From Bacteroidales bacterium (GTDB lineage Bacteria; Bacteroidota; Bacteroidia; Bacteroidales; Rikenellaceae), in NCBI GenBank assembly GCA_949419965.1, contig CASPAC010000001.1, positions 92,748 through 156,747 on the forward strand: 64,000 nt of DNA. The letters are read 5' to 3'. Position numbers and translations under genes: made by a program. The notes under the pieces were generated by a model that was not told where the DNA came from, ran no database searches, and saw nothing but the letters and a program-made list of their open reading frames with translations. Numbering within the stretch: the first letter of the stretch is position 1; each line of letters starts with the position of its first letter. Shown piece by piece: positions 9,144-16,739 of the stretch.

Positions 9144-9290
9144 TATCTTTGGCTGCGCCCAAGATACTCTCGTTCGGCAAAATGCAAGCGAGCTTGCTTT
9201 TACCCTCGCTTATTCGTATCTTTAACTTCGTTCAAGATACTCTCGCTCGGCAAAATGCAAACGAGTTTGCTTTTGCCCTCGCTTATTCGT
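9144..9290 (+). repeat. Two tandem copies of a 73-bp hairpin-forming repeat
   Basis: Two units with a 73-bp period begin at the T of TATCTTT at 9144 and 9217. A third partial start at 9290 forms the promoter. Each unit has two inverted repeats. One is the 14-bp palindrome GCAAGCGAGCTTGC (9184-9197) or GCAAACGAGTTTGC (9257-9270), flanked by GGCAAAA and TTTT(G/A)CC. The other is a 23-nt hairpin from TATCTTT to AAGATA. Differences between units are compensatory in both stems. A related pair lies inverted at 50694-50842. Confidence 0.85.
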
Positions 9291-9297
9291 ATCTTTG
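9266..9297 (+). promoter_or_regulatory. Consensus Bacteroidetes promoter formed by the repeat, upstream of the flippase operon
   Basis: TTTG at 9266-9269 and TATCTTTG at 9290-9297 are separated by exactly 20 nt, matching the Bacteroidetes consensus TTTG-N19-21-TAnnTTTG. Transcription would start near 9304, giving a leader of about 14 nt before the flippase ATG at 9318. The upstream unit has lost both elements (CTTG and TATCTTTA), so only this copy should be active. Confidence 0.75.
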
Positions 9298-9317
9298 CTG
9301 GATATATTCGGTTTCCC

Positions 9318-10787
9318 ATGCTCGAAAAGTTGGTCAAACAGACTGCCGTCTACGGCATCAGCACCATCGTGGTCAGGTTCCTCAGCTACCTGCTCACGCC
9401 TTACTATACCCGTATTTTCGGGCAGGAGACCTATGGCATCGTTACCGACGTCTATGCCCTTATCCCCTTGGCCCTCACGCTCCTTACTATGGGCATGGAG
9501 TCCAGTTACTTCCGCTTTTCCGCCAAGGCCGATCAGGCTGGCGGCGATGTCGTCGCGGCCAAGCGGCGGCTTTTCGCGACCACCTGGGGCGTCACTTCGT
9601 TAGCGGCGCTGCTCTTTTTCGCTGCCGTCGTCTTTTTCCGCGGCTCTTTCTCCCGTTGGATGGGGGCTGCTTACGTCGCCCACCCCGAGTATGTCGTCTG
9701 GGTCGGCGCCATCGTTTTGTTCGACGTCTGGGCTTGCATCCCTTTCTCCCGCTTGCGCGAGCAGGGACGGTCGCTCACGTTCGTCGGGTTCAAGGCGCTC
9801 AACGTCGTTCTGAACGTCGCGCTCGCCTTTGCTTTCGGCATCGCGGGTCTTTTCGCTTCCGACTTCGGCGTCGGGTGGGTCTTCGTCGCCAACCTCATCG
9901 CCAGCGCCGTTACCTGGCTCCTTATCCTCTCCACCGTCGACCGCACCGTTCCGCACATCGACCGGGCGTTGCTCGCCGCCGTCTTCGTCTATTCCCTTCC
10001 GTTGCTCGTCGGTGGGCTTGCCGGCACAGCCAATGAGTTTATCGACCGGCAGCTCATCAAGTATCTCGTGCCCTCCGGCGCCATGGCGCAGTTGGGCGTC
10101 TACGGCGCCATTACCAAGATCGCCGTCGTCATGATGCTCTTTTACCAGATGTACCGGCTGGCGGCCGAGCCGTTTTTCCTTTCCAATTTCAAGAAGTCCG
10201 ACTTCGTCGCGATGAACGCCGCCGCTTTGAAATATTACGTCATGGTCTCGATGCTCATCTTCCTCGGCATCGCTTTGTTCCGCGATTTTTTCGCCTTGAT
10301 CGTCGGGCGCGATTTCCGCGAGGGGATCTTCATCTTGCCCGTCGTGCTCGGGGCCAACATCCTCGCCGGCGTGTGGCTCAACCTCTCGTTCTGGTACAAG
10401 CGCGAGGAGCGCACGTCGCTGGCTATCGTCGTTACCGGCAGCGGATTGGCCGCCATGTTGTTGTTCGGTGGGTGGTTCATCCCCTTGTGGGGATATTACG
10501 GCGCCGCTTGGGCGCGTCTGGTCAGCGAAACGGTCATGGTCGCCGTCAGTTGGTGGCTCAACCGGCGTTTCTTCCCTACGCCCTACCCCTGGGGCCGTAT
10601 CGGCGAAGCGGTCGTCGTGGCGTTGGCTGCGTTCTTCGCCGCTGAATTCTTCAGTGCCCGTGCAGGCAATATCTTCGCGGGCTATGCGTTTAATATTGTG
10701 TTGTTTGCGGGTTATGCCCTCTACCTCGTCCGGCGCGAGCATATCGACGTGGCGGCATTGTTGCGGGCAGCCTGGAAAAGAAAGTAG
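9318..10787 (+). CDS. Polysaccharide flippase (Wzx/MATE-like, oligosaccharide flippase family)
   Basis: This 489-residue polytopic membrane protein belongs to the family that moves lipid-linked oligosaccharides across the inner membrane for O-antigen or capsule assembly. The N-terminus MLEKLVKQTAVYGISTIVVRF and about 12-14 hydrophobic segments are typical. The start at 9318 was preferred over an upstream ATG at 9255, because the latter lies inside the promoter repeat. It ends 6 bp before the DNA polymerase subunit gene and leads a ten-gene run. No glycosyltransferase cluster is adjacent, so the glycan carried is unknown. Confidence 0.88.
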   Translation: MLEKLVKQTAVYGISTIVVRFLSYLLTPYYTRIFGQETYGIVTDVYALIPLALTLLTMGMESSYFRFSAKADQAGGDVVAAKRRLFATTWGVTSLAALLFFAAVVFFRGSFSRWMGAAYVAHPEYVVWVGAIVLFDVWACIPFSRLREQGRSLTFVGFKALNVVLNVALAFAFGIAGLFASDFGVGWVFVANLIASAVTWLLILSTVDRTVPHIDRALLAAVFVYSLPLLVGGLAGTANEFIDRQLIKYLVPSGAMAQLGVYGAITKIAVVMMLFYQMYRLAAEPFFLSNFKKSDFVAMNAAALKYYVMVSMLIFLGIALFRDFFALIVGRDFREGIFILPVVLGANILAGVWLNLSFWYKREERTSLAIVVTGSGLAAMLLFGGWFIPLWGYYGAAWARLVSETVMVAVSWWLNRRFFPTPYPWGRIGEAVVVALAAFFAAEFFSARAGNIFAGYAFNIVLFAGYALYLVRREHIDVAALLRAAWKRK

Positions 10788-10793
10788 CCGATC

Positions 10794-11939
10794 GTGCGGT
10801 TTGCGGATATCATAGGGCAGGAGGAGTTGAAGCGGCATCTGGTGCAGTCCATCGATGCCGGGCGCGTGAGTCATGCCCAGCTTTTCGCTGGCAGCGCCGG
10901 AACAGGAGCCTTGGCCTTGGCCGTCGCTTATGTGCAGTACCTTTGTTGCCGGCATCGCAGCAACGGCGATTCGTGCGGCGTGTGTCCCGACTGCAAGCAG
11001 ATCGAGACCTTGGCCCATCCCGACCTGCACATGGTCTTCCCTGTCAACAAGCAGGGCAAGAAGTCCGGCGAGGCGATGTTGAGCGACGAGTTTTTGCCCC
11101 GTTTCCGCGAGTTGTTCGCCGAGCGGCGCGGTTACGTCTCGCCCCACGTCTGGTACAACCGGCTCGATCTGGGCAAGACGCTCAAGGGGATGATTTCTGC
11201 GCGCGAGGCCGACGAGATCATCCGCAAACTCTCGTTCAAGAGTTTCGAGTCCGATTATAAGATCATGCTCGTGTGGCTTCCCGAGACCATGAACGAGGAG
11301 GCCGCCAACAAGATTCTCAAGATTCTCGAAGAGCCATGGGAGCGTACGGTCTTCATCCTCGTTTCCGAGCGGCCCGACAAGTTGCTGCCCACGATCCTTT
11401 CCCGCACCCAGGAGGTCGTCGTGCCCCGTATCGCGCCCGAGGTGTTGGAGCGTTTCGCCGTCGCCCGCGGGATTTCCGACCCTCTCCAGGCGCGCAACAT
11501 GGCCCGTCTGGCCGATGGCAATCTCTTGGAGTTGCAGCATCTGATCGCCGGCGAAAGCAACGTTTCGCGGCACGAGGACTTCGAGTTGTTCTGTTCCTTG
11601 ATGCGGTTGAGTTATAACGACAAGCATTTGGAGTTGCTCGGGTGGGCCGAGGAGGCCGCACAGCTTTCGCGCGAGCAGCAGCGGTCGTTGTTGTTCGACG
11701 CTTCGCGGCTGTTGCGCGAAAGTTTCATGCTCCACGCCGGCATTCCCCAAATCGGGTATCTGTGGGGCGAGGAGTTGGCTTTCTGCACCAAGTTTGCACC
11801 GTTCGTCGGGCCGCAGAATATCGAGCCGCTCATCGAGCAGATCGAGAGCGCCTCGGTGCAGTTGACGCAAAACGGCAATCCCGCGATCGTCTTTACCCAT
11901 TTCGCTCTCGCGGTAAGTAAATTGATAAAACGTTTGTAG
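10794..11939 (+). CDS. holB: DNA polymerase III clamp-loader delta-prime-like subunit
   Basis: This 381-residue AAA+ family protein belongs to the clamp loader that places the sliding clamp on DNA. The N-terminus MRFADIIGQEELKRHLVQSI matches delta-prime/gamma-type subunits. A zinc-type cysteine cluster follows (CCRHRSNGDSCGVCPDC), and the clamp-loader signature NKILKILEEPWERTVFILVSE is clear. No functional Walker A is visible: the equivalent place reads GSAGTGALALA, as expected for the non-hydrolysing delta-prime subunit. The start codon is GTG. It is sandwiched between the flippase and folK with gaps of 6 and 2 bp, indicating one transcript. Confidence 0.9.
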   Translation: MRFADIIGQEELKRHLVQSIDAGRVSHAQLFAGSAGTGALALAVAYVQYLCCRHRSNGDSCGVCPDCKQIETLAHPDLHMVFPVNKQGKKSGEAMLSDEFLPRFRELFAERRGYVSPHVWYNRLDLGKTLKGMISAREADEIIRKLSFKSFESDYKIMLVWLPETMNEEAANKILKILEEPWERTVFILVSERPDKLLPTILSRTQEVVVPRIAPEVLERFAVARGISDPLQARNMARLADGNLLELQHLIAGESNVSRHEDFELFCSLMRLSYNDKHLELLGWAEEAAQLSREQQRSLLFDASRLLRESFMLHAGIPQIGYLWGEELAFCTKFAPFVGPQNIEPLIEQIESASVQLTQNGNPAIVFTHFALAVSKLIKRL

Positions 11940-11941
11940 CT

Positions 11942-12457
11942 ATGGCACGTGCAGTTCTTCTGACAGGCGGCAATTTGGGGGATGTCAAGCGCACCCTTCA
12001 GGCAGCGCAGCAGCTCATCAACGCGCGCGTCGGCGCCGTCTTGCGGTGTTCGCACCGTTACGAGAGTTCCGCTTGGGGCTTCGCTTCCGATGCCGTGTTC
12101 TCCAACCAGGCCATCGAGGTCTCCACCGACCTTTCGCCCCTCGAAGTGTTGGACGCCCTCCAGCAGATCGAGTGCGAGTTGGGGCGCAACCGCGCTGCCG
12201 AGACGCTCGAAAAGGCCCGTACGGGTGCCGATTACGTTTCGCGGCCCATCGACATCGACATCATTTTCTACGACGATGCTGTCATCGAGGAGGAGCGGTT
12301 GACCGTACCCCATCCCCGGCTGGCTCTGCGCGAATTCGCCCTCGTGCCGCTTTGCGAGATCATGCGCGACAAGCGGCATCCCGTTTTGGGATCGACCGTC
12401 GGGCAGATGCTCGACGCCCTGCGGGCGCAATCATCCGACCGGACATGCGGAGAGTAG
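11942..12457 (+). CDS. folK: 2-amino-4-hydroxy-6-hydroxymethyldihydropteridine diphosphokinase
   Basis: This 171-residue HPPK enzyme transfers pyrophosphate from ATP to the pterin alcohol in folate biosynthesis. The sequence shows TGGNLGD at the N-terminus, HRYESSAWGF, and the signature RPIDIDIIFYDD followed by LTVPHPRLALREFALVPL. Length is normal. The gene begins 2 bp after holB and its end overlaps the next lipoprotein gene by 13 bp. folC, another folate gene, lies 40 kb away in the same window. Confidence 0.96.
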   Translation: MARAVLLTGGNLGDVKRTLQAAQQLINARVGAVLRCSHRYESSAWGFASDAVFSNQAIEVSTDLSPLEVLDALQQIECELGRNRAAETLEKARTGADYVSRPIDIDIIFYDDAVIEEERLTVPHPRLALREFALVPLCEIMRDKRHPVLGSTVGQMLDALRAQSSDRTCGE

Positions 12458-13398
12458 GATACATATTCGTTTGTGCCTTGGCTTTGGCGGCGGTCTCTTG
12501 TTTCAAGAAGGTCGCCTACCGCACGGAGTGCGTGGTCAAGCCTTTGCAGCAGGCTACGGCCGACGATGGCAATCCCTCCGTCGTCCCCGGTGCCGCGGCG
12601 TTCGCGTTCGATGCCGATACGACCGCCTGGACGGTCGCTTCCTACGACGATGCCGTGTCCGGGATCATCACCTCCAAGTCCGATCCGGCCGTCAAGCGGG
12701 ATACCCCTTTCGCTTTTTCGCAGTCTTACGGCGACAGGGGTTGGATCAGCTTGTTTCTCGACCGGGAGCGGCAGATGGTGGTGGTCGTCGACCCCGTCGA
12801 CAGGCTCTATGCCTATACCGATCTGTTGATCGGTGTCAACCACAGTCCGCTCTACGTTTCGTTGGTTTTCCAGCCTTGGAAAGAGGGTTTTTCCTATAAG
12901 AGCAGCAATTGGAGCGTCTACAATCCGTTCTACGAGCCGCCTTTGTTGCTCGACTGCTTCGTCGATGCCCAGGCGCAGGATGAGGAGGGCGCTGCCGGGG
13001 CGCCGCTCCAGTCTTCCAAGGTCTATGCCTATGCCGCCGACACTACGGCTTGGCGGATCGCTTCCTACGACGATGCCGTTGCCGGCATCATCACATCCAA
13101 GGCTTCCGGGCAGACGCGCACGTCGCCCGATTTTCCCGCTTATCCCGTTCCCGAGAGCGACCTCTTCAGCATGGAGGTTTCCGCTTCGACGTTGATGCTC
13201 GTGGTCGTCGACCGTTCGCACCGGATTTATGCTTATACCGAATCGGAGGTCGACCTGGCGGGGGCAAGTCCTACATTTTCCGTTCTCTTCCGGCCTTGGG
13301 TCGACGAGTGGATCGTCCTGCGCGACGGTTGGTGCTTCGTCGACGAGCGGTTCGCGCCCCAGGACGACGAAGAACAAATTCAACATCCCGAGCAATGA
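12445..13398 (+). CDS. Lipoprotein of unknown function with an internally duplicated domain
   Basis: The function is not recognised. The 317-residue product starts with a lipoprotein signal peptide (MRRVGYIFVCALALAAVSC), with the lipobox cysteine at residue 19. The mature part contains two copies of one domain. Each opens with a string such as DADTTAWTVASYDDAVSGII or AADTTAWRIASYDDAVAGII and closes with a RLYAYT or RIYAYT strand and a FQPW or FRPW motif. Copies are roughly 130 residues each. Overlap with folK (13 bp) and with the next gene (4 bp) implies translational coupling in the flippase operon. Attachment to the outer membrane is likely but inferred. Confidence 0.75.
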   Translation: MRRVGYIFVCALALAAVSCFKKVAYRTECVVKPLQQATADDGNPSVVPGAAAFAFDADTTAWTVASYDDAVSGIITSKSDPAVKRDTPFAFSQSYGDRGWISLFLDRERQMVVVVDPVDRLYAYTDLLIGVNHSPLYVSLVFQPWKEGFSYKSSNWSVYNPFYEPPLLLDCFVDAQAQDEEGAAGAPLQSSKVYAYAADTTAWRIASYDDAVAGIITSKASGQTRTSPDFPAYPVPESDLFSMEVSASTLMLVVVDRSHRIYAYTESEVDLAGASPTFSVLFRPWVDEWIVLRDGWCFVDERFAPQDDEEQIQHPEQ

Positions 13399-15485
13399 GC
13401 GCACGCAGACATATCGTCGCAGGATTGCGCGGCATCGTAGTTTTGTTGTTCGCATCGGCTTTTTTGAGCCGGTGCGCCAGCATGATGGCCCCTACCGGAG
13501 GGCCGAAGGATACGCTGCCGCCCGTGATCGTCAACATGACGCCCGACAACTTCTCCACCGACCGGCCCACGGTCGGCCACCCCAAGATCTACATCGAGTT
13601 CGACGAGTTCGTCCAGCTCAAGGATCAGCAGAAGGAGTTCTTTACCTCGCCGCAGATGAAGAAGAAACCTACGCTTACCCTGCGCGGGCGGGGCGTCGTC
13701 ATCCAGCTGCGCGATACGCTCGAAGCCAACACCACCTATGCCCTCAACTTCGGCAGCGCCCTGCGCGACAACAACGAGGGCAACCCGCTCTACTCCATGC
13801 GCTATGTCTTCTCCACCGGTCCCGAGATCGACTCCATGATCCTTTCCGGTTATACTGCCGATGCCTACAAGGCCGATTCGGTCTCCAAGACGTTCGTCTG
13901 GTTCTTTCCCGCCGATTCGGTCGAGAACGTTGCCGAGTACGACTCCACGATCTTCAAGTACAAGCCCGCCGTCATCGCCCGGGCCGAGAACAACGGCATA
14001 TTCATCGCCCAGAACCTCAAGCCCGTTTCCTATCGCGTCTATGCCGTCCAGGATAAGAACGACAACCAGATGTACGAGCCGGGCACCGACCAGGTGGGCT
14101 TCCTCGACGGCACTTACAATCCCGCCGAGCTGCCCGATTTCGCCATGTGGTTCGATTCGCTCCGGCATTATGTCTCCGCCGAGCCGCAGTTGTATCTGCG
14201 GATGTTTACCGACAAGCAGTTCCGGCGGCAGCTGCTTGCCCAGGCCGAGCGGCCGCTCCAGCACAAGGCCATGCTCTATTTCTCCGCGCCGCATCCGCAG
14301 ATCGACAGCATCCGCTTCGACAGCATTCCCGAAGGCGGGTTCATCGTCGAACCGCAGACGCTCGGGCGCGATACGCTGGCCCTTTGGTTTACTGTTCCTT
14401 CCGCCGAGCTGCCCGATACGATCCGCGGGTCGGTCTCTTATTATAGGCACGATTCCGTCAATCTCTTGCAGCGCGTTACCGAGCCGTTGAAGCTCTCGTG
14501 GCATTTCATCGAGACCAAGGAGCAGCAGCGCAAGCGCGAAAAGCTCGAACGCGAGCGCCGCAAGGCCGAGGAGGCCGGCGAGGAGTGGACGGAGCCGAAG
14601 CCGGACAATCCTTTCGGTTTCAAGTTGCCTTTGTCCGGCGAGGTCAATCCCGAGAACCATCTTACCGTCGATTTCGATTATCCCCTCGCCCGCGTCGATT
14701 CCGCCGCCCTGCTTTTGACCGTTACCCGTTCCGACAAGTCGGTCGAGGACATTCCGCTGCATTTCGTGCCCGACACCGCGTCGTTGCGGCGGTGGCACCT
14801 CCGCGCTCCCTGGAAGCCCGACGGACAATATACGCTGACCATTCCCGAGGGTGCGATTACCGATATTGCCGGTTTCTCCAACGATTCGATCGTCGGCAAG
14901 TATACGGTCTCCGATCCCGAGAAGTTCGCCACGGTCAAGATCGCCGTCGAGGGCCGTCCCGGGATGCAGTACATCGTCCAGTTGCTCGACGGCGGCGGGG
15001 TGCTCAAGCAGGAGCGGCGCAACGTCGTCTCCGGGCCGGTGCAGTTCAACTACGTCCCGCCGGGAGAGATCAAGTTCCGCATCATCGAGGATGTCAACGG
15101 CAACGGCCGTTGGGATTCGGGCGATGTCGTCGCCCGGCGGCAGCCCGAGCGGGCTGAGATGTTCGCCGATTCCAACGGCGAGGAGACGTTTGCCACCAAG
15201 GCTAATTGGGATATCGAGTTCACTATGGATATGGGCCGCATTTTCGCTCCCGTTACCATGCAGTCGTTGTCGCGGCTTTTGGACGAGCGCGAGTTGCAGC
15301 GTCTGCGCCGCGAGGAGGAGAAGCGCGCCAAGGAGAAACCCAGCAACGGGCAGACTTCCGGTTCGCGGTCTTCGGACAGCCGCAACGGCATGAACGGCAT
15401 GAACGGCATGGGCGGCATGGGCGGGTTCGGCGGCATGGGCGGCGGTTTGGGTTCCGCGTCGGGGATGTTCAATTCTATGAGATAG
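13395..15485 (+). CDS. Large lipoprotein with bacterial Ig-like domains and a Gly/Met-rich tail
   Basis: This 696-residue lipoprotein has a signal peptide ending in the lipobox LSRC, followed by ASMMAPTGGPKDTLPPVI, typical of Bacteroidetes proteins annotated as Ig-like (SbsA/Big_5) domain proteins. The first Ig-like domain spans about residues 35-150 (YIEFDEFVQLKD, TTYALNFGSALRDNNEGN). Later parts contain strand-rich repeats and a charged coiled stretch near 375-400 (KEQQRKREKLERERRKAEEA). The last 30 residues are repeats of NGM and GGM. The start overlaps the previous stop as ATGA. It probably acts at the cell surface or in the periplasm; no enzymatic motif is visible. Confidence 0.82.
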   Translation: MSARRHIVAGLRGIVVLLFASAFLSRCASMMAPTGGPKDTLPPVIVNMTPDNFSTDRPTVGHPKIYIEFDEFVQLKDQQKEFFTSPQMKKKPTLTLRGRGVVIQLRDTLEANTTYALNFGSALRDNNEGNPLYSMRYVFSTGPEIDSMILSGYTADAYKADSVSKTFVWFFPADSVENVAEYDSTIFKYKPAVIARAENNGIFIAQNLKPVSYRVYAVQDKNDNQMYEPGTDQVGFLDGTYNPAELPDFAMWFDSLRHYVSAEPQLYLRMFTDKQFRRQLLAQAERPLQHKAMLYFSAPHPQIDSIRFDSIPEGGFIVEPQTLGRDTLALWFTVPSAELPDTIRGSVSYYRHDSVNLLQRVTEPLKLSWHFIETKEQQRKREKLERERRKAEEAGEEWTEPKPDNPFGFKLPLSGEVNPENHLTVDFDYPLARVDSAALLLTVTRSDKSVEDIPLHFVPDTASLRRWHLRAPWKPDGQYTLTIPEGAITDIAGFSNDSIVGKYTVSDPEKFATVKIAVEGRPGMQYIVQLLDGGGVLKQERRNVVSGPVQFNYVPPGEIKFRIIEDVNGNGRWDSGDVVARRQPERAEMFADSNGEETFATKANWDIEFTMDMGRIFAPVTMQSLSRLLDERELQRLRREEEKRAKEKPSNGQTSGSRSSDSRNGMNGMNGMGGMGGFGGMGGGLGSASGMFNSMR

Positions 15486-15489
15486 GCGT

Positions 15490-16299
15490 ATGGCGGTTCG
15501 ACAACATAGGGTTTTCTTTTTGGCCTTCTTCGGGGCGCTCGTCATGGCGCAGGGCGCCGTCGCGCAGCATACGTTGGGGGCGATCGCCGGTTACGGCATG
15601 GGCAACGGGCGTTTCGAGCCGAAGCAGGAGTCGCGGGCCGTCTGGGGCATGTACAGCGGGGGCCTGTCGTGGCGTTATTATGGCTCCCAGCGTTTCGTCG
15701 GCGGCTTCGGCGCCGATCTGGAGTTTCTCCAGCAGGGCTTTTCGTTCGCGCCTAATGCTTCGCAGGTCGACGATAAGTCCCAGTACCTTTATTATACGCG
15801 GCGCATCAATTCTGTGGTGCTGCCCATCGTCTGGCAGCCCCATTTCTATATGGTGCGCAACCGCATCCGCGTTTATCTCGAAGCAGCGGCTACGTTCTCC
15901 TACAATTTTTCTTCTTCTTATGAGAACCGGCAGGCCCAGGCGCAGGGCAGGGAGGATTGGCGCGGCGACTACCATTTCCGGCTTGCACGAGACAACCGGT
16001 GGGGATACGGCCTGGCCGGCGGCGGGGGCGTCGCGTTTCTCATCCGGCGGTTCGAGTTGAATTTCCGCGCCCGTTATTATTTCGGTTACTCCGACATCTT
16101 GCGCAACCGTACGCGTTATGCCGACAACGCTACCGACGGTTCCGAGAACCCTTTCTGGGCTACGCCCTTGCGTTCGCCGCTGGACAACATTACCATCAGC
16201 GTGGGTTTGAGCTACCGGTTCAACAAGGAGGGTTTCCAGACATGGAAGCCCCGGCCCAAGCGGCAGAAAAGCCGCGAGGTTTTCAAATATGGATTGTAA
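15490..16299 (+). CDS. PorT-like outer-membrane beta-barrel protein
   Basis: This 269-residue protein has a cleavable signal peptide (MAVRQHRVFFLAFFGALV, cleavage near AVAQ) and alternating amphipathic strands ending in NITISVGLSYRFNKEGFQTW. That pattern fits the porin/PorT family of Bacteroidetes. PorT relatives are needed for gliding or type IX secretion in some members of the phylum, but most homologues are uncharacterised, so a secretion role here is inference. It begins 4 bp after the Ig-like lipoprotein gene and probably functions with the envelope proteins of the same operon. Confidence 0.8.
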   Translation: MAVRQHRVFFLAFFGALVMAQGAVAQHTLGAIAGYGMGNGRFEPKQESRAVWGMYSGGLSWRYYGSQRFVGGFGADLEFLQQGFSFAPNASQVDDKSQYLYYTRRINSVVLPIVWQPHFYMVRNRIRVYLEAAATFSYNFSSSYENRQAQAQGREDWRGDYHFRLARDNRWGYGLAGGGGVAFLIRRFELNFRARYYFGYSDILRNRTRYADNATDGSENPFWATPLRSPLDNITISVGLSYRFNKEGFQTWKPRPKRQKSREVFKYGL

Positions 16300-16313
16300 A
16301 GCATATCGGGAGC

Positions 16314-16339
16314 CGTCATTCCGAGCGCAGCGAAGAATG
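16314..16339 (+). repeat. Short dispersed-repeat-like element (GTCATTCCGAGCG type)
   Basis: The gap before rbfA contains CGTCATTCCGAGCGCAGCGA followed by AGAATG. I recognise this as a form often scattered between genes in Bacteroidales and other bacteria. Only one copy was noticed here, so repeat status rests on recall rather than on comparison inside the window. Confidence 0.4.
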
Positions 16340-16366
16340 GCACTCCCTTAATCGTTCTCTCGCATT

Positions 16367-16705
16367 ATGGAAAATACCCGTCAGCAGAAAATCGCCAAAC
16401 AGATTCAGAAAGATGTCGCCGAAATCTTCCAGAAGGAGGGTGCCGCCCTCGTCCGCGGGTCGTTGGTTACCGTTACGGCTGTGCGCGTCTCGCCCGATTT
16501 CGGTTATGCCAAGATCTACGTCAGCATCTTTCCTTTCGAGCGCAGCCAGGAGTTGATGAAGGAGTTGGAGCAGAACAACTGGTTCGTCCGCCGGGCTTTG
16601 GGCCAGCGCATCCGCAATCAGTTGAAGAGCGTGCCCGAAATCCAGTTCTTCCTCGATGATTCGCTCGAATACATCGAACAGATCGACCAGGCGTTGAAAA
16701 AATAA
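16367..16705 (+). CDS. rbfA: Ribosome-binding factor A
   Basis: This 112-residue KH-like protein binds the 30S subunit and helps mature the 5' end of 16S rRNA, with a role in cold adaptation. It shows the family N-terminus RQQKIAKQIQKDVAEIFQKE, the conserved VTAVRVSPDFGYAKIYVS, and the C-terminal RNQLKSVPEIQFFLDDSLEYIE pattern. Length is normal. It follows the PorT-like gene after a 67-bp gap that carries a short dispersed repeat, and precedes an FtsX-type permease. Confidence 0.96.
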   Translation: MENTRQQKIAKQIQKDVAEIFQKEGAALVRGSLVTVTAVRVSPDFGYAKIYVSIFPFERSQELMKELEQNNWFVRRALGQRIRNQLKSVPEIQFFLDDSLEYIEQIDQALKK

Positions 16706-16739
16706 TCGGAGACGACGTCCGTCCGGAGTGCTTGAAATC

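Larger units (their letters stand above)
8800..9317. other. Intergenic region between the polysaccharide locus and the flippase operon
   Basis: This 518-bp stretch separates divergent units. It holds the -7-like element and candidate operator of the esterase on the left (8817-8878) and the promoter-bearing 73-bp repeat on the right (9144-9297). I see no supported gene in 8880-9140. Open frames crossing it have no family features and run into the repeat. Confidence 0.7.

Noticed and set aside
8866..9225. Possible small gene in the gap before the flippase
   Set aside because: The frame has no recognisable features, crosses the candidate operator and the 73-bp repeat, and has no promoter of its own.
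9145..9290. CRISPR array
   Set aside because: There are only two 73-bp units, directly adjacent with no unique spacers, and no cas genes.
9600..11900. Open frame of 766 codons on the minus strand opposite flippase and holB
   Set aside because: The product is a charged low-complexity string rich in Asp, Glu, Gly and Arg, with no domain, and it lies opposite two secure genes.
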